Below are positions 1 through 9,392 of a DNA stretch of 64,000 bases, in pieces. The first letter of the stretch is position 1; every line of letters begins with the position of its first letter. A program made the translations under genes and the position numbers. The stretch is from Segetibacter koreensis DSM 18137 (GTDB taxonomy: Bacteria; Bacteroidota; Bacteroidia; Chitinophagales; Chitinophagaceae). The stretch covers positions 395,372-459,371 of the forward strand of contig NZ_KB893314.1 of NCBI RefSeq assembly GCF_000374045.1, given 5' to 3'. Under the pieces are notes generated by a model, which was given only the letters and a program-made list of their open reading frames with translations, did not search any database and was not told the DNA's origin.

Positions 1-40
1 TCATTAAAAAAGCCCGGATAAAACCGGGCCTTTTTAATGA
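1..40. terminator. Intrinsic terminator 3' of ffh
   Basis: A long inverted repeat: the arms TCATTAAAAA(A)GCCCGG and CCGGGC(C)TTTTTAATGA enclose a short ATAAAA loop. The GC core is flanked by an A-run and a T-run, so it could work in both directions. It sits 31 bases past the ffh stop codon on the minus strand; any gene on the other side lies outside the window. Confidence 0.85.
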
Positions 41-71
41 AATATGCTAAGCGCGACAACTAATATTGAGA

Positions 72-1403
72 CTATCTCCTCATTCCCGGCATTTTACCCA
101 TGCCCATCCCCATTGGCATTTTATTCATCATTTTCATCATTTGGCGCATTTGGTCAAATTGCTTCATAAACGCGTTGACCTCGTTCATATCTTTACCTGA
201 GCCTTTTGCAATACGTTGTTTACGGCTTTGGTTTATTTCATCGGGGTTGCTTCTCTCATAAGGAGTCATACTTTTTATAATAGCCTCAACTCCTTTAAAA
301 GCATCGTCACTAATGTCTACATCTTTTATCGCTTTGCCTACACCGGGTATCATTGCCATCAAATCTTTTAGATTACCCATCTTTTTTATCTGCTGCAACT
401 GGTCTAAAAAGTCCTGGAAATCAAACTGATTTTTGCGAATTTTCTTTTCGAGTCTTTTAGCCTGTTCTTCATCGTATTGCAGTTGAGCCTTTTCTACCAA
501 CGTAGTGATGTCGCCCATACCAAGTATACGCTGAGCCATACGTTCAGGATAAAACACATCTAGAGTATCCAGCTTTTCGCCGCTGCTGACAAACTTAATA
601 GGTTTTTCAACAGTGTATTTAATAGATAAAGCTGCACCCCCGCGAGTATCACCATCCAGCTTGGTTAATACTACTCCACTAAAGTCAAGCCTGTCATTAA
701 ATGCTTTGGCTGTATTTACAGCATCCTGGCCGGTCATGCTATCAACAACAAACAAAATTTCCTGCGGATTAACTGCATTTTTAATATTTGCAACCTCAGT
801 CATCATTGCCTCATCTATCGCAAGACGGCCCGCGGTGTCTATAATGACAACATTTTTATTTTTGGCCTTTGCTTCTTTTATAGCGTTTTGAGCAATCTCA
901 ACAGGGTTTTTATTTTCTCTCTCACTATAAACATCTACTCCTATTTGTCCACCCAACACCATTAACTGATCGATTGCCGCAGGACGATATATATCTCCAG
1001 CAACCAGTAACGGGCTTTTCCCTTTTTGTGTTTTCAGGTAGTTGGCGAGCTTACCACTAAAAGTTGTTTTACCACTACCCTGCAAGCCTGCAATTAAAAT
1101 AACTGCGGGATTGCCTGTTATGTTAAATGTACTTTCTGTGCCACCCATTAACTCCGCCAGCTCGTCTTTTACAATTTTAGTCATCAACTGACCGGGGCTT
1201 ACTGCGTTTATCACCTTGGTGCCAAGTGCAATATCCTTTACTCTATCAGTAAAGTCTTTTGCTATTTTATAATTAACATCAGCATCTACCAATGCACGGC
1301 GTATTTCCTTTACTGTGGCGGCAATGTTTAATTCTGTTATCTTGGCTTCACCTTTCAGGTTTTTAAAGGCACCTTCGAGCCGTTCACTTAAACTTTCAAA
1401 CAT
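72..1403 (-). CDS. ffh: Signal recognition particle protein Ffh
   Basis: This is the SRP54 GTPase that, with 4.5S RNA, binds signal sequences of nascent membrane and secreted proteins and delivers ribosomes to FtsY at the inner membrane. The protein has an N-terminal helical bundle (about residues 1-90). A G domain follows, with the P-loop GLQGSGKTT at 106-114, DTAGRL near 190 and TKLDGD near 250. The C-terminal M domain ends in a methionine-rich tail (MRQMMKMMNKMPMGMG). At 443 residues it is normal length. It stands alone, with a strong terminator behind it. No SRP RNA gene is visible nearby. Identity is secure. Confidence 0.97.
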   Translation of the reverse strand: MFESLSERLEGAFKNLKGEAKITELNIAATVKEIRRALVDADVNYKIAKDFTDRVKDIALGTKVINAVSPGQLMTKIVKDELAELMGGTESTFNITGNPAVILIAGLQGSGKTTFSGKLANYLKTQKGKSPLLVAGDIYRPAAIDQLMVLGGQIGVDVYSERENKNPVEIAQNAIKEAKAKNKNVVIIDTAGRLAIDEAMMTEVANIKNAVNPQEILFVVDSMTGQDAVNTAKAFNDRLDFSGVVLTKLDGDTRGGAALSIKYTVEKPIKFVSSGEKLDTLDVFYPERMAQRILGMGDITTLVEKAQLQYDEEQAKRLEKKIRKNQFDFQDFLDQLQQIKKMGNLKDLMAMIPGVGKAIKDVDISDDAFKGVEAIIKSMTPYERSNPDEINQSRKQRIAKGSGKDMNEVNAFMKQFDQMRQMMKMMNKMPMGMGMGKMPGMRR

Positions 1404-2043
1404 ATTATCGCAGATTTATTTATATCAATTATTGACTTATCAAAAATCCATTTCAATTTGCTTCATCCAAAATTCAATGAATTATTACTGACTATTTTAA
1501 TTTTCATTACTACAGATCAATTATTTTAGGTACAGTTTTAAATAACCTTTTAAAAATTATTTTTTCGACCCCTTTTATTTTACGGCAATAGCCACTTCTT
1601 CAATTTAAAATCTTTCGCCTCATCGATTATTTCCAACATCTGCAAATTGTTACAGAAACACAAATTTACGTATCTCTTAAATTCTAACAGAACTACAAAT
1701 GTTAACGAATAGAGTTATTAAAGACACAAAAAAAGTGAACACAAGAAAATTGCATTCACTCTCCGGCAAATATATTTTAATTAAGCCGTATTGATGTGCC
1801 AGATTTTGCCTTTTGTCTTTACTAAAGATACATTAATACGCCAAAGGCGAAAAAAATGAACCAAAGCACCAAGCAAGGATGCTACATCCAGCAATTACAT
1901 TGCTTCATAAAAAATATGAGCAACCGACATTGAAGAATTATGTAGAATTTAAATATAAACGTTCTATACTTTTATATAATTATGGTTAAGAACCTTATAC
2001 AAATAATTATTGTACCTCACCTTATTTTTCTGGTGAAAAACAA
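1404..2043. other. 640-base intergenic region between ffh and the sigma gene
   Basis: No convincing reading frame, tRNA or known RNA. The half next to ffh is plain AT-rich sequence that should carry the ffh promoter, though I found no exact TAnnTTTG box. The half next to the sigma gene holds several small hairpins (for example 1839-1849 and 1871-1905) and ends in a minus-strand terminator at 1727-1760. The 280 bases after the sigma stop are therefore either a long 3' UTR or a separate small RNA. Confidence 0.5.
1727..1760 (-). terminator. Minus-strand intrinsic terminator, about 280 nt past the sigma gene
   Basis: Arms 1734-1744 and 1750-1760 form an 11-bp stem around a 5-nt loop, followed on the minus strand by a run of seven T. 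Two of the pairs are G-U wobbles only in the minus-strand RNA and become C-A mismatches in the plus-strand RNA, which fixes the direction. It would end either a long sigma-gene transcript or a short independent RNA. Confidence 0.7.
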
Positions 2044-2916
2044 TTATCCCAGGTATACTTTCAACTCTTTACACCGGGAAGTTGTTCGCAACTTTGTTAT
2101 AGCCTTGTCTTTTATTTGCCGAACTCTTTCGCGGGTAAGAGAATAGCGTTCACCAATGTCTTCAAGACTCATTGGATGATCCACTCCTATTCCGTAAAAA
2201 TAGCACAGAACATTTTTTTGCCTCTCAGTCAACGATTTAAGTGAACGTGCAATTTCTATTGACAGCGACTCAGTATGTACAAGTCTTTCATCTGTGGTAT
2301 CTGCATTTTCATTAACTAATACATCTATAAGTGTATTTTCTTCACCGTCCATTATTGGCCCATCAACACTTACATGACGGGTAGACATCATTAGTGAAGT
2401 AGCTACTTCCTCTGTGGTAATTTCAAGAAGATCGGCTAACTCCTCAGCGGTAGGTTCTCTTTCAAACTCCTGCTCCAGCATTTGGTAAGCCTTGCTGATC
2501 CGGTTTGTAAGACCAACCTTATTTAGAGGTAACCTTACAATGCGACTTTGCTCTGCAAGCGCTTGTAAAATACTTTGGCGTATCCACCAAACTGCGTAAG
2601 AAATAAATTTAAAACCCTTTGTTTCATCAAAACGTTGAGCAGCTTTAATGAGGCCAAGGTTGCCCTCATTTATAAGATCAGGCAAAGTCAATCCCTGGTT
2701 TTGATACTGCTTAGATACAGAAACAACAAATCTTAAATTTGCTTTCGTTAATCTTTCCAGGGCTTGTTGATCTCCTTTCTTAATTCTCACTGCCAAAGCC
2801 ACTTCTTCTTCCGGAGTAAGGAGCTCCACTTTTCCAATCTCCTGTAAATATTTTTCAAGACTTTGCGATTCACGATTGGTAATAGACTTCGTGATTTTGA
2901 GTTGACGCATACTCAT
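2044..2916 (-). CDS. rpoD: Primary-type RNA polymerase sigma factor (sigma-70 family)
   Basis: A sigma-70 protein of 290 residues with the compact Bacteroidota architecture: no region 1.1 and no large non-conserved region. Region 1.2 starts near residue 18 ([20 protein letters not shown]). Region 2 includes [20 protein letters not shown] and [10 protein letters not shown] (about 61-117). The region 4 helix-turn-helix ([20 protein letters not shown]) lies near 250-270. Factors of this group read the unusual TTTG/TAnnTTTG promoters found repeatedly in this window. Two start codons, at 2916 and 2910, are equally possible (MSMRQLK or MRQLK). Region 4 differs from the commonest Bacteroidota RpoD, so a second paralogue of the housekeeping factor is possible. 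Confidence 0.9.
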   Translation of the reverse strand: MSMRQLKITKSITNRESQSLEKYLQEIGKVELLTPEEEVALAVRIKKGDQQALERLTKANLRFVVSVSKQYQNQGLTLPDLINEGNLGLIKAAQRFDETKGFKFISYAVWWIRQSILQALAEQSRIVRLPLNKVGLTNRISKAYQMLEQEFEREPTAEELADLLEITTEEVATSLMMSTRHVSVDGPIMDGEENTLIDVLVNENADTTDERLVHTESLSIEIARSLKSLTERQKNVLCYFYGIGVDHPMSLEDIGERYSLTRERVRQIKDKAITKLRTTSRCKELKVYLG

Positions 2917-3213
2917 AATGCTGTTTAATTTTAAGGGTAACAGATAAATGTTTTACATAAAAGAATTTTAGAAGTGTATTGCGGGGGAGAATTCTAACAC
3001 CAAAATAAGAATGTTTTATGTAACAAAAAAAAAAATAATAAGTCAACGTTAAAACGTTATTTATTTAATTCATATTTTCCATAATTTGTATAAAATCTTT
3101 ATATTTTTTTTTAAACAGCCAGCTTTATTTTCTGTTATAGAAAAAAAATATTTTAGCTCTATTATTATTTTTATATTATTGCAAACTTTCGTTTCTACGA
3201 TAACTGATTATTT

Positions 3214-3597
3214 ATGAGCAAAAAACAATTGTACACCCTGGAGTATCCTGTGAGAAGTTCTCCAAGTATTTTATTTGAATTTTTATCAACACCGGCAGGT
3301 TTAGGCGAATGGTTTGCTGATAAGGTAGATGAGAACAAAGAACATGTATTTACTTTTACCTGGAATGATTCATCTGAGAAGGCCCAGCTTGTTGAAATGC
3401 AGGAAAACAAATTTGTGCGCTTTCAATGGCTGAAAGCACCAAAAGATGAATACTTTGAATTTGAAATTGACAAGTCTGAAGTGACAAATCAGACAATATT
3501 GATAATTAAAGATTTTGCAGAAAAAAAAGAAATTAAAGATCAAAGCCAGTTGTGGGAATACCAGGTAAAAGATTTATTTCATAGAATTGGAGCATAG
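3214..3597 (+). CDS. START-like (AHSA1/SRPBCC-type) domain protein
   Basis: A soluble 127-residue protein with the layout of the SRPBCC/START-like helix-grip fold: an N-terminal strand with VRSSPSILFEFLSTP, then GLGEWFADKVD, strands ending in VRFQWL, and a C-terminal helix (SQLWEYQVKDLFHRIGA). Such proteins hold small hydrophobic ligands or act as co-chaperones; the ligand is unknown here. The last 19 bases overlap tail to tail with the minus-strand gene behind it, and no terminator separates them. The ATG at 3214 is the natural start. The family is clear, the role is not. Confidence 0.75.
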   Translation: MSKKQLYTLEYPVRSSPSILFEFLSTPAGLGEWFADKVDENKEHVFTFTWNDSSEKAQLVEMQENKFVRFQWLKAPKDEYFEFEIDKSEVTNQTILIIKDFAEKKEIKDQSQLWEYQVKDLFHRIGA

Positions 3598-4178
3598 CTT
3601 TCAAGCATTTTAATTAACAAGCTAAAGTTTTCTGTAAAAAAAGTATTTGCTTCATCCCACTTAGATAGTGGGATTTTTTTTGCCATTTTTAAAAAAGGCA
3701 ATTTATCGATGTCATCGTTACGGGCTTCTGTAAGAGACAAATAATTATTTGTTTCAAAATGATGCTCCCACTGATTTTCACCGGTTGCGATATACCAGCC
3801 AGAAAATAAGTTATTAGAAATTGCATTGTAGATAACGGAAGAATATTGTTGTTGGTAGCAACCTGCAAGATGAAGAGTAATACTAAAAAAATTTCCCCAC
3901 CAAAAAAATGACCTGATAGCAAAAACATCTTCTTTACCAAATTGTCGGGGAAAGTCGAGGACAACATACGGCAATCCCTGGTAGTTTTCTCCTCGCGAAA
4001 TTTTTGGAGTAATAAAATCTTGCTTACTTAATATTGTAGAAGCTACCTCGTTTTTATATTCTTCTGAAAGTGTTCCGAAAAGTTGATATACTTTTTTAAT
4101 AATTGTATTTTTTGCTATCAGTATATGTGGGTCTGCAACCAATTGCCTTTCATAAGCCGTAAGAGAAGGAGTAATCAT
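3579..4178 (-). CDS. Conserved hypothetical protein (199 aa)
   Basis: No recognised family. The predicted protein is soluble and rich in aromatic residues, with the tryptophan-rich stretches RSFFWWGNFFSITLHLAGCY near the centre and GENQWEHHF further on. There is no signal peptide or clear membrane segment. It ends inside the 3' end of the START-like gene (19-bp overlap, tail to tail), so antisense effects on the shared mRNA ends are conceivable. An aspartate- and lysine-containing C-terminal half suggests a folded protein rather than chance coding, and codon use matches the neighbours. Confidence 0.6.
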   Translation of the reverse strand: MITPSLTAYERQLVADPHILIAKNTIIKKVYQLFGTLSEEYKNEVASTILSKQDFITPKISRGENYQGLPYVVLDFPRQFGKEDVFAIRSFFWWGNFFSITLHLAGCYQQQYSSVIYNAISNNLFSGWYIATGENQWEHHFETNNYLSLTEARNDDIDKLPFLKMAKKIPLSKWDEANTFFTENFSLLIKMLESYAPIL

Positions 4179-4298
4179 ATCTATTTATATAAATGATACA
4201 TGTTTGTTAATTAATAAGATATAAAGTTAGCGCCGTAGCCTGATGCCTGTAAAGCGTTAAATTTGTCCCATTGAGCAGGGATGTAAACTATTTGCAAA

Positions 4299-5744
4299 GT
4301 GATTAAAAAACTTGATGCCTTAATAATAAAATCTTTTATAGGACCATTTTTCGCCACATTCTTTATCGCCTTGTTTGTATTGGTGATGCAGTTTTTCTGG
4401 TTGTATATTGATGATCTTGTAGGAAAAGGACTCGACCTGCCAACGCTGGCACACTTAACCGGACTGGTTGCCGTTAACTGGGTACCCCTTGCTTTGCCCC
4501 TTGCTTTACTGCTTTCTTCCATCATGACTTTTGGTAACCTTGGCGAGAGCTTTGAGTTGGTCGCCATTAAATCCGCCGGCATTCCCCTGCTTCGTTTTAT
4601 GAGGCCGCTTTTTATTGTAGCTGTTCTTATTGCAGGTATTTCCTTTTTGTTTGCCAATAACATTATGCCTGTGGCCGTCTTAAAACTAAATACACTTAAG
4701 TATAATATAATAGTATCAAAGCCGGCATTTGATATTAAAGAAGGTGTTTTTTATAACAAAATAGACGGGTATGTAATAAAGATTGGCCAAAAATCAAAAG
4801 ATGGAAATATTATAAAAAATGTCGTGATCTACGAAAAGAATTATGGCTTGCAAGACAACAGCATAATTGCCGAAAGCGGCGTTATGAAAGTTGCGCCCGG
4901 CAACAAACTTGAGTTTGATTTGAAAAACGGCTGGCGCTACCAGGAAAAAGGAAGCCACATGACCACCAATACCGAGTTTATTAGGTTAGGCTTTAAAGAG
5001 TATAAAAAAATCCTTGATCTCAGCAGTTTTAAAATGAATAAAACATCTGACAGTGCCTTCAGCGATAATTATAAAATGCTTAGTGTACGCCAACTCGCTA
5101 AAACGATTGATTCCCTTGAAAACTTTGAAACCTATTTTCAGAAACGTTCGCAGGCAGAAGTTTCGCCTTACCTCACCTTTACAAAATACGCTGATACTGG
5201 TTTAATAGCTGTAGACCCAAAAAGCGTGGCCAATATAAAAGATATTAACCAAATTATTCCAGACTCTCTTAACAACAGCATTCTGCAACGACTGCAGATA
5301 CAACTAAATTCGCCAAAATCAAGTATTGAAATATTGGCAAATGAATATGCAGAAAAACAAAAAAACATTACCTCTCATCTTATAGAATTTCACAGAAAGT
5401 TTACGTTAGCGGTAGCGTGTATTGTGTTGTTTCTGATTGGCGCACCTTTGGGATCGATCATAAGAAAAGGTGGTCTTGGAACGCCTTTGGTTTTTGCCGT
5501 TATCTTCTTTGTCATTTTTCACCTGCTAAATACTTTCGGGGAAAAATTTGTGAAAGGAGGAGTGCTTTCCCCATTCGTCGGCATGTGGATGTCGAGCGGC
5601 GTCTTAATACCCGTAGGCATTTTTCTTACGTATAAAGCCATGAAGGACTCTCAATTATTTAACCAGGAGTATTATTATAGGGCAATTAAGAGGCTTCGGT
5701 TTTTTTTAGGTACTTTTATAAAACGAATAGAATCAACAACTTAA
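4299..5744 (+). CDS. LptF/LptG family permease (YjgP/YjgQ)
   Basis: An integral membrane component of the Lpt exporter, which together with LptB extracts lipopolysaccharide from the inner membrane and passes it to the periplasmic bridge. The 481-residue protein has three membrane segments at the N-terminus (about 12-32, 54-75, 99-120). A large beta-rich periplasmic domain follows (about 125-365), then three more segments near the C-terminus (LAVACIVLFLIGAPLG; VFAVIFFVIFHLLN; SSGVLIPVGIFL). This is the standard LptF/G layout, slightly longer than the E. coli proteins. The start is GTG. The superoxide dismutase gene begins 10 bases downstream, so they are probably co-transcribed. I cannot tell LptF from LptG. 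Confidence 0.88.
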   Translation: MIKKLDALIIKSFIGPFFATFFIALFVLVMQFFWLYIDDLVGKGLDLPTLAHLTGLVAVNWVPLALPLALLLSSIMTFGNLGESFELVAIKSAGIPLLRFMRPLFIVAVLIAGISFLFANNIMPVAVLKLNTLKYNIIVSKPAFDIKEGVFYNKIDGYVIKIGQKSKDGNIIKNVVIYEKNYGLQDNSIIAESGVMKVAPGNKLEFDLKNGWRYQEKGSHMTTNTEFIRLGFKEYKKILDLSSFKMNKTSDSAFSDNYKMLSVRQLAKTIDSLENFETYFQKRSQAEVSPYLTFTKYADTGLIAVDPKSVANIKDINQIIPDSLNNSILQRLQIQLNSPKSSIEILANEYAEKQKNITSHLIEFHRKFTLAVACIVLFLIGAPLGSIIRKGGLGTPLVFAVIFFVIFHLLNTFGEKFVKGGVLSPFVGMWMSSGVLIPVGIFLTYKAMKDSQLFNQEYYYRAIKRLRFFLGTFIKRIESTT

Positions 5745-5754
5745 ACGCTACTAC

Positions 5755-6513
5755 ATGAAAAATGATCAACTTTCGAGAAGAAATTTTATTGGGCAAACCG
5801 GGAAAGCCGGCCTTGCAGTCGGGCTCTCTGCAACAGTTCTACCTTCTATAATTTCATGTAACGCTCCGAAAGTATTGGCCTCAAATGTTTCTCCCACTCA
5901 TTATACGCAACAGCCCCTGCCGTATAGTTACAATGCTCTTGAGCCGTCTATAGATGCTTTGACAATGGAAATTCATTATTCCAAACATGCAGCCTCTTAT
6001 ACAAAAAATCTTGCTGAAGCAACAGCCGCAGAAGGAGTAAATACAAACAGCACAAGCCTTGAAAATCTGTTAGCCAACATTTCTAAATACAGTGTAAAGA
6101 TGCGGAATAACGCAGGCGGGCATTACAACCATGAATTGTTTTGGAAAACAATGTCTCCAAAATCAGATTCCAAACCAGAAGGCTCTTTAATGGATGCGAT
6201 ACAAAAGTCTTTTGGTTCTTATGAAGCTTTTATAACACAATTTAGTGATGCAGGTAAAAACCGGTTTGGCAGCGGATGGGCATGGTTAATATTAACACCT
6301 GACAAACAATTAAAGATCGGCTCCACTCCTAACCAGGATAATCCTTTGATGGATATTAGTGAGCTTAAAGGTTTTCCCGTTTTAGGCTTAGATGTTTGGG
6401 AACATGCATACTATCTAAAATATCAAAATAAAAGACCTGATTACATAACTAACTGGTGGAATGTTGTAAACTGGAAATTTATAAGCGACCGGTACGACAC
6501 AGCAATGAAATAG
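5755..6513 (+). CDS. Exported Fe/Mn superoxide dismutase
   Basis: Converts superoxide to oxygen and hydrogen peroxide. The N-terminus carries a twin-arginine motif (SRRNFIG), a hydrophobic stretch and then SIISC, which looks like a lipobox, so the enzyme is probably exported by Tat and perhaps lipid-anchored. The mature part has the family's metal ligands: His in IHYSKH, His in HYNHELFW, and Asp and His in DVWEHAYY. The usual KHHQTY reads KHAASY here, so the second His of that pair is Ala while Tyr34 is kept. At 252 residues it is a normal SOD plus a leader of about 45 residues. It follows the Lpt permease by 10 bases and has a terminator behind it. Iron or manganese use cannot be decided. 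Confidence 0.92.
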   Translation: MKNDQLSRRNFIGQTGKAGLAVGLSATVLPSIISCNAPKVLASNVSPTHYTQQPLPYSYNALEPSIDALTMEIHYSKHAASYTKNLAEATAAEGVNTNSTSLENLLANISKYSVKMRNNAGGHYNHELFWKTMSPKSDSKPEGSLMDAIQKSFGSYEAFITQFSDAGKNRFGSGWAWLILTPDKQLKIGSTPNQDNPLMDISELKGFPVLGLDVWEHAYYLKYQNKRPDYITNWWNVVNWKFISDRYDTAMK

Positions 6514-6815
6514 TTTTGCAAAAGGAGTCCATGAGACGAAAAGCACTGCATTATCTGCGGTGCTTTTCATTTTACAAAAATATATTCATTTAAAGCAAGA
6601 AGGTTATTGTTGAGAAGGCTAACAGAAATATAAATATTAGAAAAGAACATTCTATAATTGGCTCAGCCTCTGTAGAATCTTCTCAAACTAACCGAGAAAA
6701 AACTACAAAGGCTGATAGATGGCTTATTACCGCAATCGTGAGGCAAAACTAATAAAATACCTGAAACAGAAAAGACATTTTTATGTAATTTTTAAAACTT
6801 TAAGAAAATAGATAT
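6514..6815. other. Intergenic region after the SOD gene
   Basis: Apart from the terminator at 6538-6568 I see nothing convincing. A 20-codon frame from ATG 6531 overlaps the terminator, and a 30-codon frame runs from ATG 6719; neither looks like a gene. No repeat or promoter box is evident. Confidence 0.4.
6538..6572 (+). terminator. Terminator after the SOD gene
   Basis: Arms GAAAAGCACTGCA and TGCGGTGCTTTTC form a 13-bp stem (one G-U pair) around a 5-nt loop, followed by ATTTT. It lies 24 bases past the SOD stop codon and would close the permease-SOD transcript. The A-run on the other side may give some minus-strand activity. Confidence 0.8.
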
Positions 6816-7463
6816 TTACTTAATTTCGTAAGAAATCAATTCTTGCTTAGAGTTAAAACTTGCCCCTGATAATCCTACAGAAATTTGATTATCAATCAAA
6901 CCGATTCCCTGTGCATAATAAAAATCGCCGCCACCAATAGAGGATATTAAAACATTTATATCAAGATTGACATGTATAACATCATTGTATGTTTTTCCAT
7001 TGACAGTATGGGTTATTCCTTTTTCTTTAATTGTATAAGTAAGAGTAGCAGGAATAGATGTTCCTTGATATTTAAATGATGCAGTGTTAGTCCATGTACT
7101 ATTAACGGGACGATTATCTTTTAAATACAATTCTTCAAAACCATCTATTCCAAGTTGTGGAAATGAAGCATAGCGATAATAATTGCTGTCCTCTCTTGCC
7201 ATGTAAAGATTTCCTGTACCGTCTGAACTGCTTAAGACTTTATATGTTCGTCCATTGGCTGTAGTATCTTTACTGGTAACAGTGACAGTGTACGTAGATG
7301 CAGCCGAAGAGTCCTGCGTGTAATTATACGTCCAGTTACTTCCAACTGTCAAAGGGCTATAATTACTAGTTGACGTGGATGGAGAAGAATTATCTTTTGT
7401 ACACTGGGTAAATAAAAATAAAGATGATGCGACTAAACAAAAAGACAGGAAAGAAATTTTCAT
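6816..7463 (-). CDS. Putative lipoprotein of unknown function
   Basis: A 215-residue protein with a clear lipoprotein signal peptide: the start MKISFLSFCLVASSLF is followed by LFTQC at the expected lipobox position. A serine/threonine-rich linker follows (about 22-40). The rest is beta-rich, with a motif LTVGSNWTYNYTQDSS reminiscent of the many small Bacteroidota lipoproteins that carry one extracellular beta domain. No enzyme motif is seen. It is monocistronic, separated from the SOD gene by a terminator. A surface or periplasmic location is likely; the role is unknown. Confidence 0.7.
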   Translation of the reverse strand: MKISFLSFCLVASSLFLFTQCTKDNSSPSTSTSNYSPLTVGSNWTYNYTQDSSAASTYTVTVTSKDTTANGRTYKVLSSSDGTGNLYMAREDSNYYRYASFPQLGIDGFEELYLKDNRPVNSTWTNTASFKYQGTSIPATLTYTIKEKGITHTVNGKTYNDVIHVNLDINVLISSIGGGDFYYAQGIGLIDNQISVGLSGASFNSKQELISYEIK

Positions 7464-7839
7464 TAATGTTTTTTTAATATTGATAAATAATAGAACGAAA
7501 CGTTTAAACCCGTTAAAGATTTATTTTAATTATGGTTAGTTTAAATACGTATCCAACTTTTTATAGTACAAGACGCCACACTGGTAATTGGTTTATAAAA
7601 ACACGCTGATAGCTTTTGCAAATCTTAAAAATCTATCAGTCCGGCTTTCTAATCGTATAATTATCGCTCAAACTTCACTACTATCAAAAATAATCTCGTT
7701 AAAGATATTCATAAAACCAATTGCTCATTTATTCGCTTTATGTCTTGCACTATTTTTTCCAAATAAATATCACTTTGCATTTCTATATATATTCGACCAG
7801 CTATTTTAACTACTTTCGATAATCAAAATTTTTGTAGCT
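7464..7839. other. Divergent intergenic region, nothing recognised
   Basis: The region should hold promoters for the lipoprotein (leftward) and the M20 peptidase (rightward). A near-match to the -7 box, TACTTTCG, lies about 20 bases before the peptidase start. A 73-codon frame at 7588-7809 has skewed composition and I do not accept it as a gene. Confidence 0.4.
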
Positions 7840-9213
7840 ATGCAAGCATGGAAAGAATTTCAAAAAGACAATAAAGACCGTTTTTTAAATGAATTACTTG
7901 AGCTGCTACGCATACCAAGCATCAGCGCGCGCAGCGAGCACAGAGAGGACATGTCACGATGTGCAAATGCTGTAAAAGAAAGATTATTACAGGCAGGTGC
8001 AGATAAAGTAGAAATTTTTCCAACAGCCGGTTACCCTGTGGTCTATGCAGAAAAGATTACAGATCCATTAAAACCAACTGTTTTGGTATACGGACATTAC
8101 GACGTTCAACCACCCGATCCTTTAAACCTTTGGAACAGCCCACCTTTTGATCCGGTTATAAAAGATGAAAAAATTTTTGCAAGAGGTGCATGTGACGATA
8201 AAGGGCAGTTTTATATGCATATTAAAGCATTTGAAACTATGGTTAAAACAAACAGCCTTCCAGCTAATGTCAAGTTTATTATAGAAGGTGAAGAAGAAGT
8301 TGGCAGCCCTAACCTGGGTGCTTTTATTAAAGAAAAGAAAGACATGCTAAAAGCAGATGTTATTTTAATAAGTGATACTGCCATGCTAAGTCTTCAAAAT
8401 CCAAGCATTGATGTTGGTGTTCGCGGGCTTACTTATATAGAGGTAGAAGTTACAGGTCCAAACCGTGATTTACATAGCGGGGTATATGGAGGCGCAGTTG
8501 CCAATCCTATTACAATACTTGCAAAAATGATTGCGAGCCTTCATGATGAAAACAATCACATTACTATTCCTGGTTTTTATGATGATGTTTTAGAATCAAA
8601 TGAAGCGGAAAGAGCAGAAATGGGAAAGGCGCCCTACGATGAAGAGGAGTACAAGCAGGATCTTGGTGTGAAAGAATTATGGGGAGAGAAAGGGTATACG
8701 ACTAACGAAAGAACAGGCTTACGTCCAACACTTGAAGTAAATGGCATCTGGGGCGGTTACACGGGCGAAGGCGCTAAAACCGTATTGCCTTCTAAAGCTT
8801 TCGCTAAAATCAGTTGTCGCCTTGTTCCTAACCAGACAAGCGAAAAAATGACCAAACTTCTTATAGATCATATTGAGAGAATAGCGCCGCCTTACGTTAC
8901 TGTTAGGGCTAGTGAACATCATGGTGGAGATCCTTATTTAACGCCGGTAAAGAGTATTGAGTACCAGGCCGCATCTAAAGCGATTGAAGCAACTTTTGGC
9001 AAACCTCCCATACCCGTTCGAGGCGGCGGAAGCATTCCTATCACAGCCTTATTTGAAAGTGTATTGGGTTTGAAAACAGTCTTCCTTGGCTTTGGCTTAG
9101 ACAGTGATAACCTTCACAGTCCTAACGAAAAATTTGAACTTGCCAACTTTTACAGAGGCATAGAAACCATCCCTTACTTTTATAAATATTTTGCCGAATT
9201 AAAAGGCAAATAG
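7840..9213 (+). CDS. M20 family dipeptidase/carboxypeptidase
   Basis: A zinc-dependent peptidase of the M20 family (dipeptidase subgroup that includes mammalian CNDP and yeast Dug1), 457 residues, cytoplasmic with no signal peptide. Metal-ligand motifs are in place: VYGHYDVQPPDP (about 88-99), GACDDKGQFYMH (about 122-133), EGEEEVGSPNL (about 149-159) and a late LHSPNEKFEL. The dimerisation (lid) domain sits in the middle, with DLHSGVYGG typical of the group. It would cleave dipeptides or C-terminal residues from short peptides. It stands alone, with a short ATG leader. Confidence 0.9.
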   Translation: MQAWKEFQKDNKDRFLNELLELLRIPSISARSEHREDMSRCANAVKERLLQAGADKVEIFPTAGYPVVYAEKITDPLKPTVLVYGHYDVQPPDPLNLWNSPPFDPVIKDEKIFARGACDDKGQFYMHIKAFETMVKTNSLPANVKFIIEGEEEVGSPNLGAFIKEKKDMLKADVILISDTAMLSLQNPSIDVGVRGLTYIEVEVTGPNRDLHSGVYGGAVANPITILAKMIASLHDENNHITIPGFYDDVLESNEAERAEMGKAPYDEEEYKQDLGVKELWGEKGYTTNERTGLRPTLEVNGIWGGYTGEGAKTVLPSKAFAKISCRLVPNQTSEKMTKLLIDHIERIAPPYVTVRASEHHGGDPYLTPVKSIEYQAASKAIEATFGKPPIPVRGGGSIPITALFESVLGLKTVFLGFGLDSDNLHSPNEKFELANFYRGIETIPYFYKYFAELKGK

Positions 9214-9302
9214 GGATTAAGCCATTACAACATATTCTCATTAATACTAATAATGTAAACAGAGACTTTTTTTTGCCCGACTTTACAGCAGAATGAAACA
9301 TA

Positions 9303-9336
9303 GTTGCGACGCTCCGTTCATCTGTGGTAATGCTAT
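9303..9336 (-). repeat. Dispersed intergenic repeat, copy A
   Basis: Carries the core GTTGCGACGCTCCGTTCATC followed by a CTGTGGTAATGCTAT tail. The same core and tail recur at 30698-30763, and the core recurs at 14353-14403 and 32973-33024. The strand given is that of the GCGTCGCAAC reading. Confidence 0.65.
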
Positions 9337-9392
9337 TAAGCTTTTATATTGTGATTTTATTTTTGAATACGGGCAAAACTATTCAGCAAATA

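Noticed and set aside
6521-6593. Mini-cistron of 20 codons with AAAGGAG three bases before its ATG, after the SOD gene
   Set aside because: The spacing is too short for a working SD and the frame runs through the terminator hairpin.
7588-7809. 73-codon frame upstream of the M20 gene
   Set aside because: Hydrophobic, low-complexity composition in an AT-rich promoter region; no start signal and no family resemblance.
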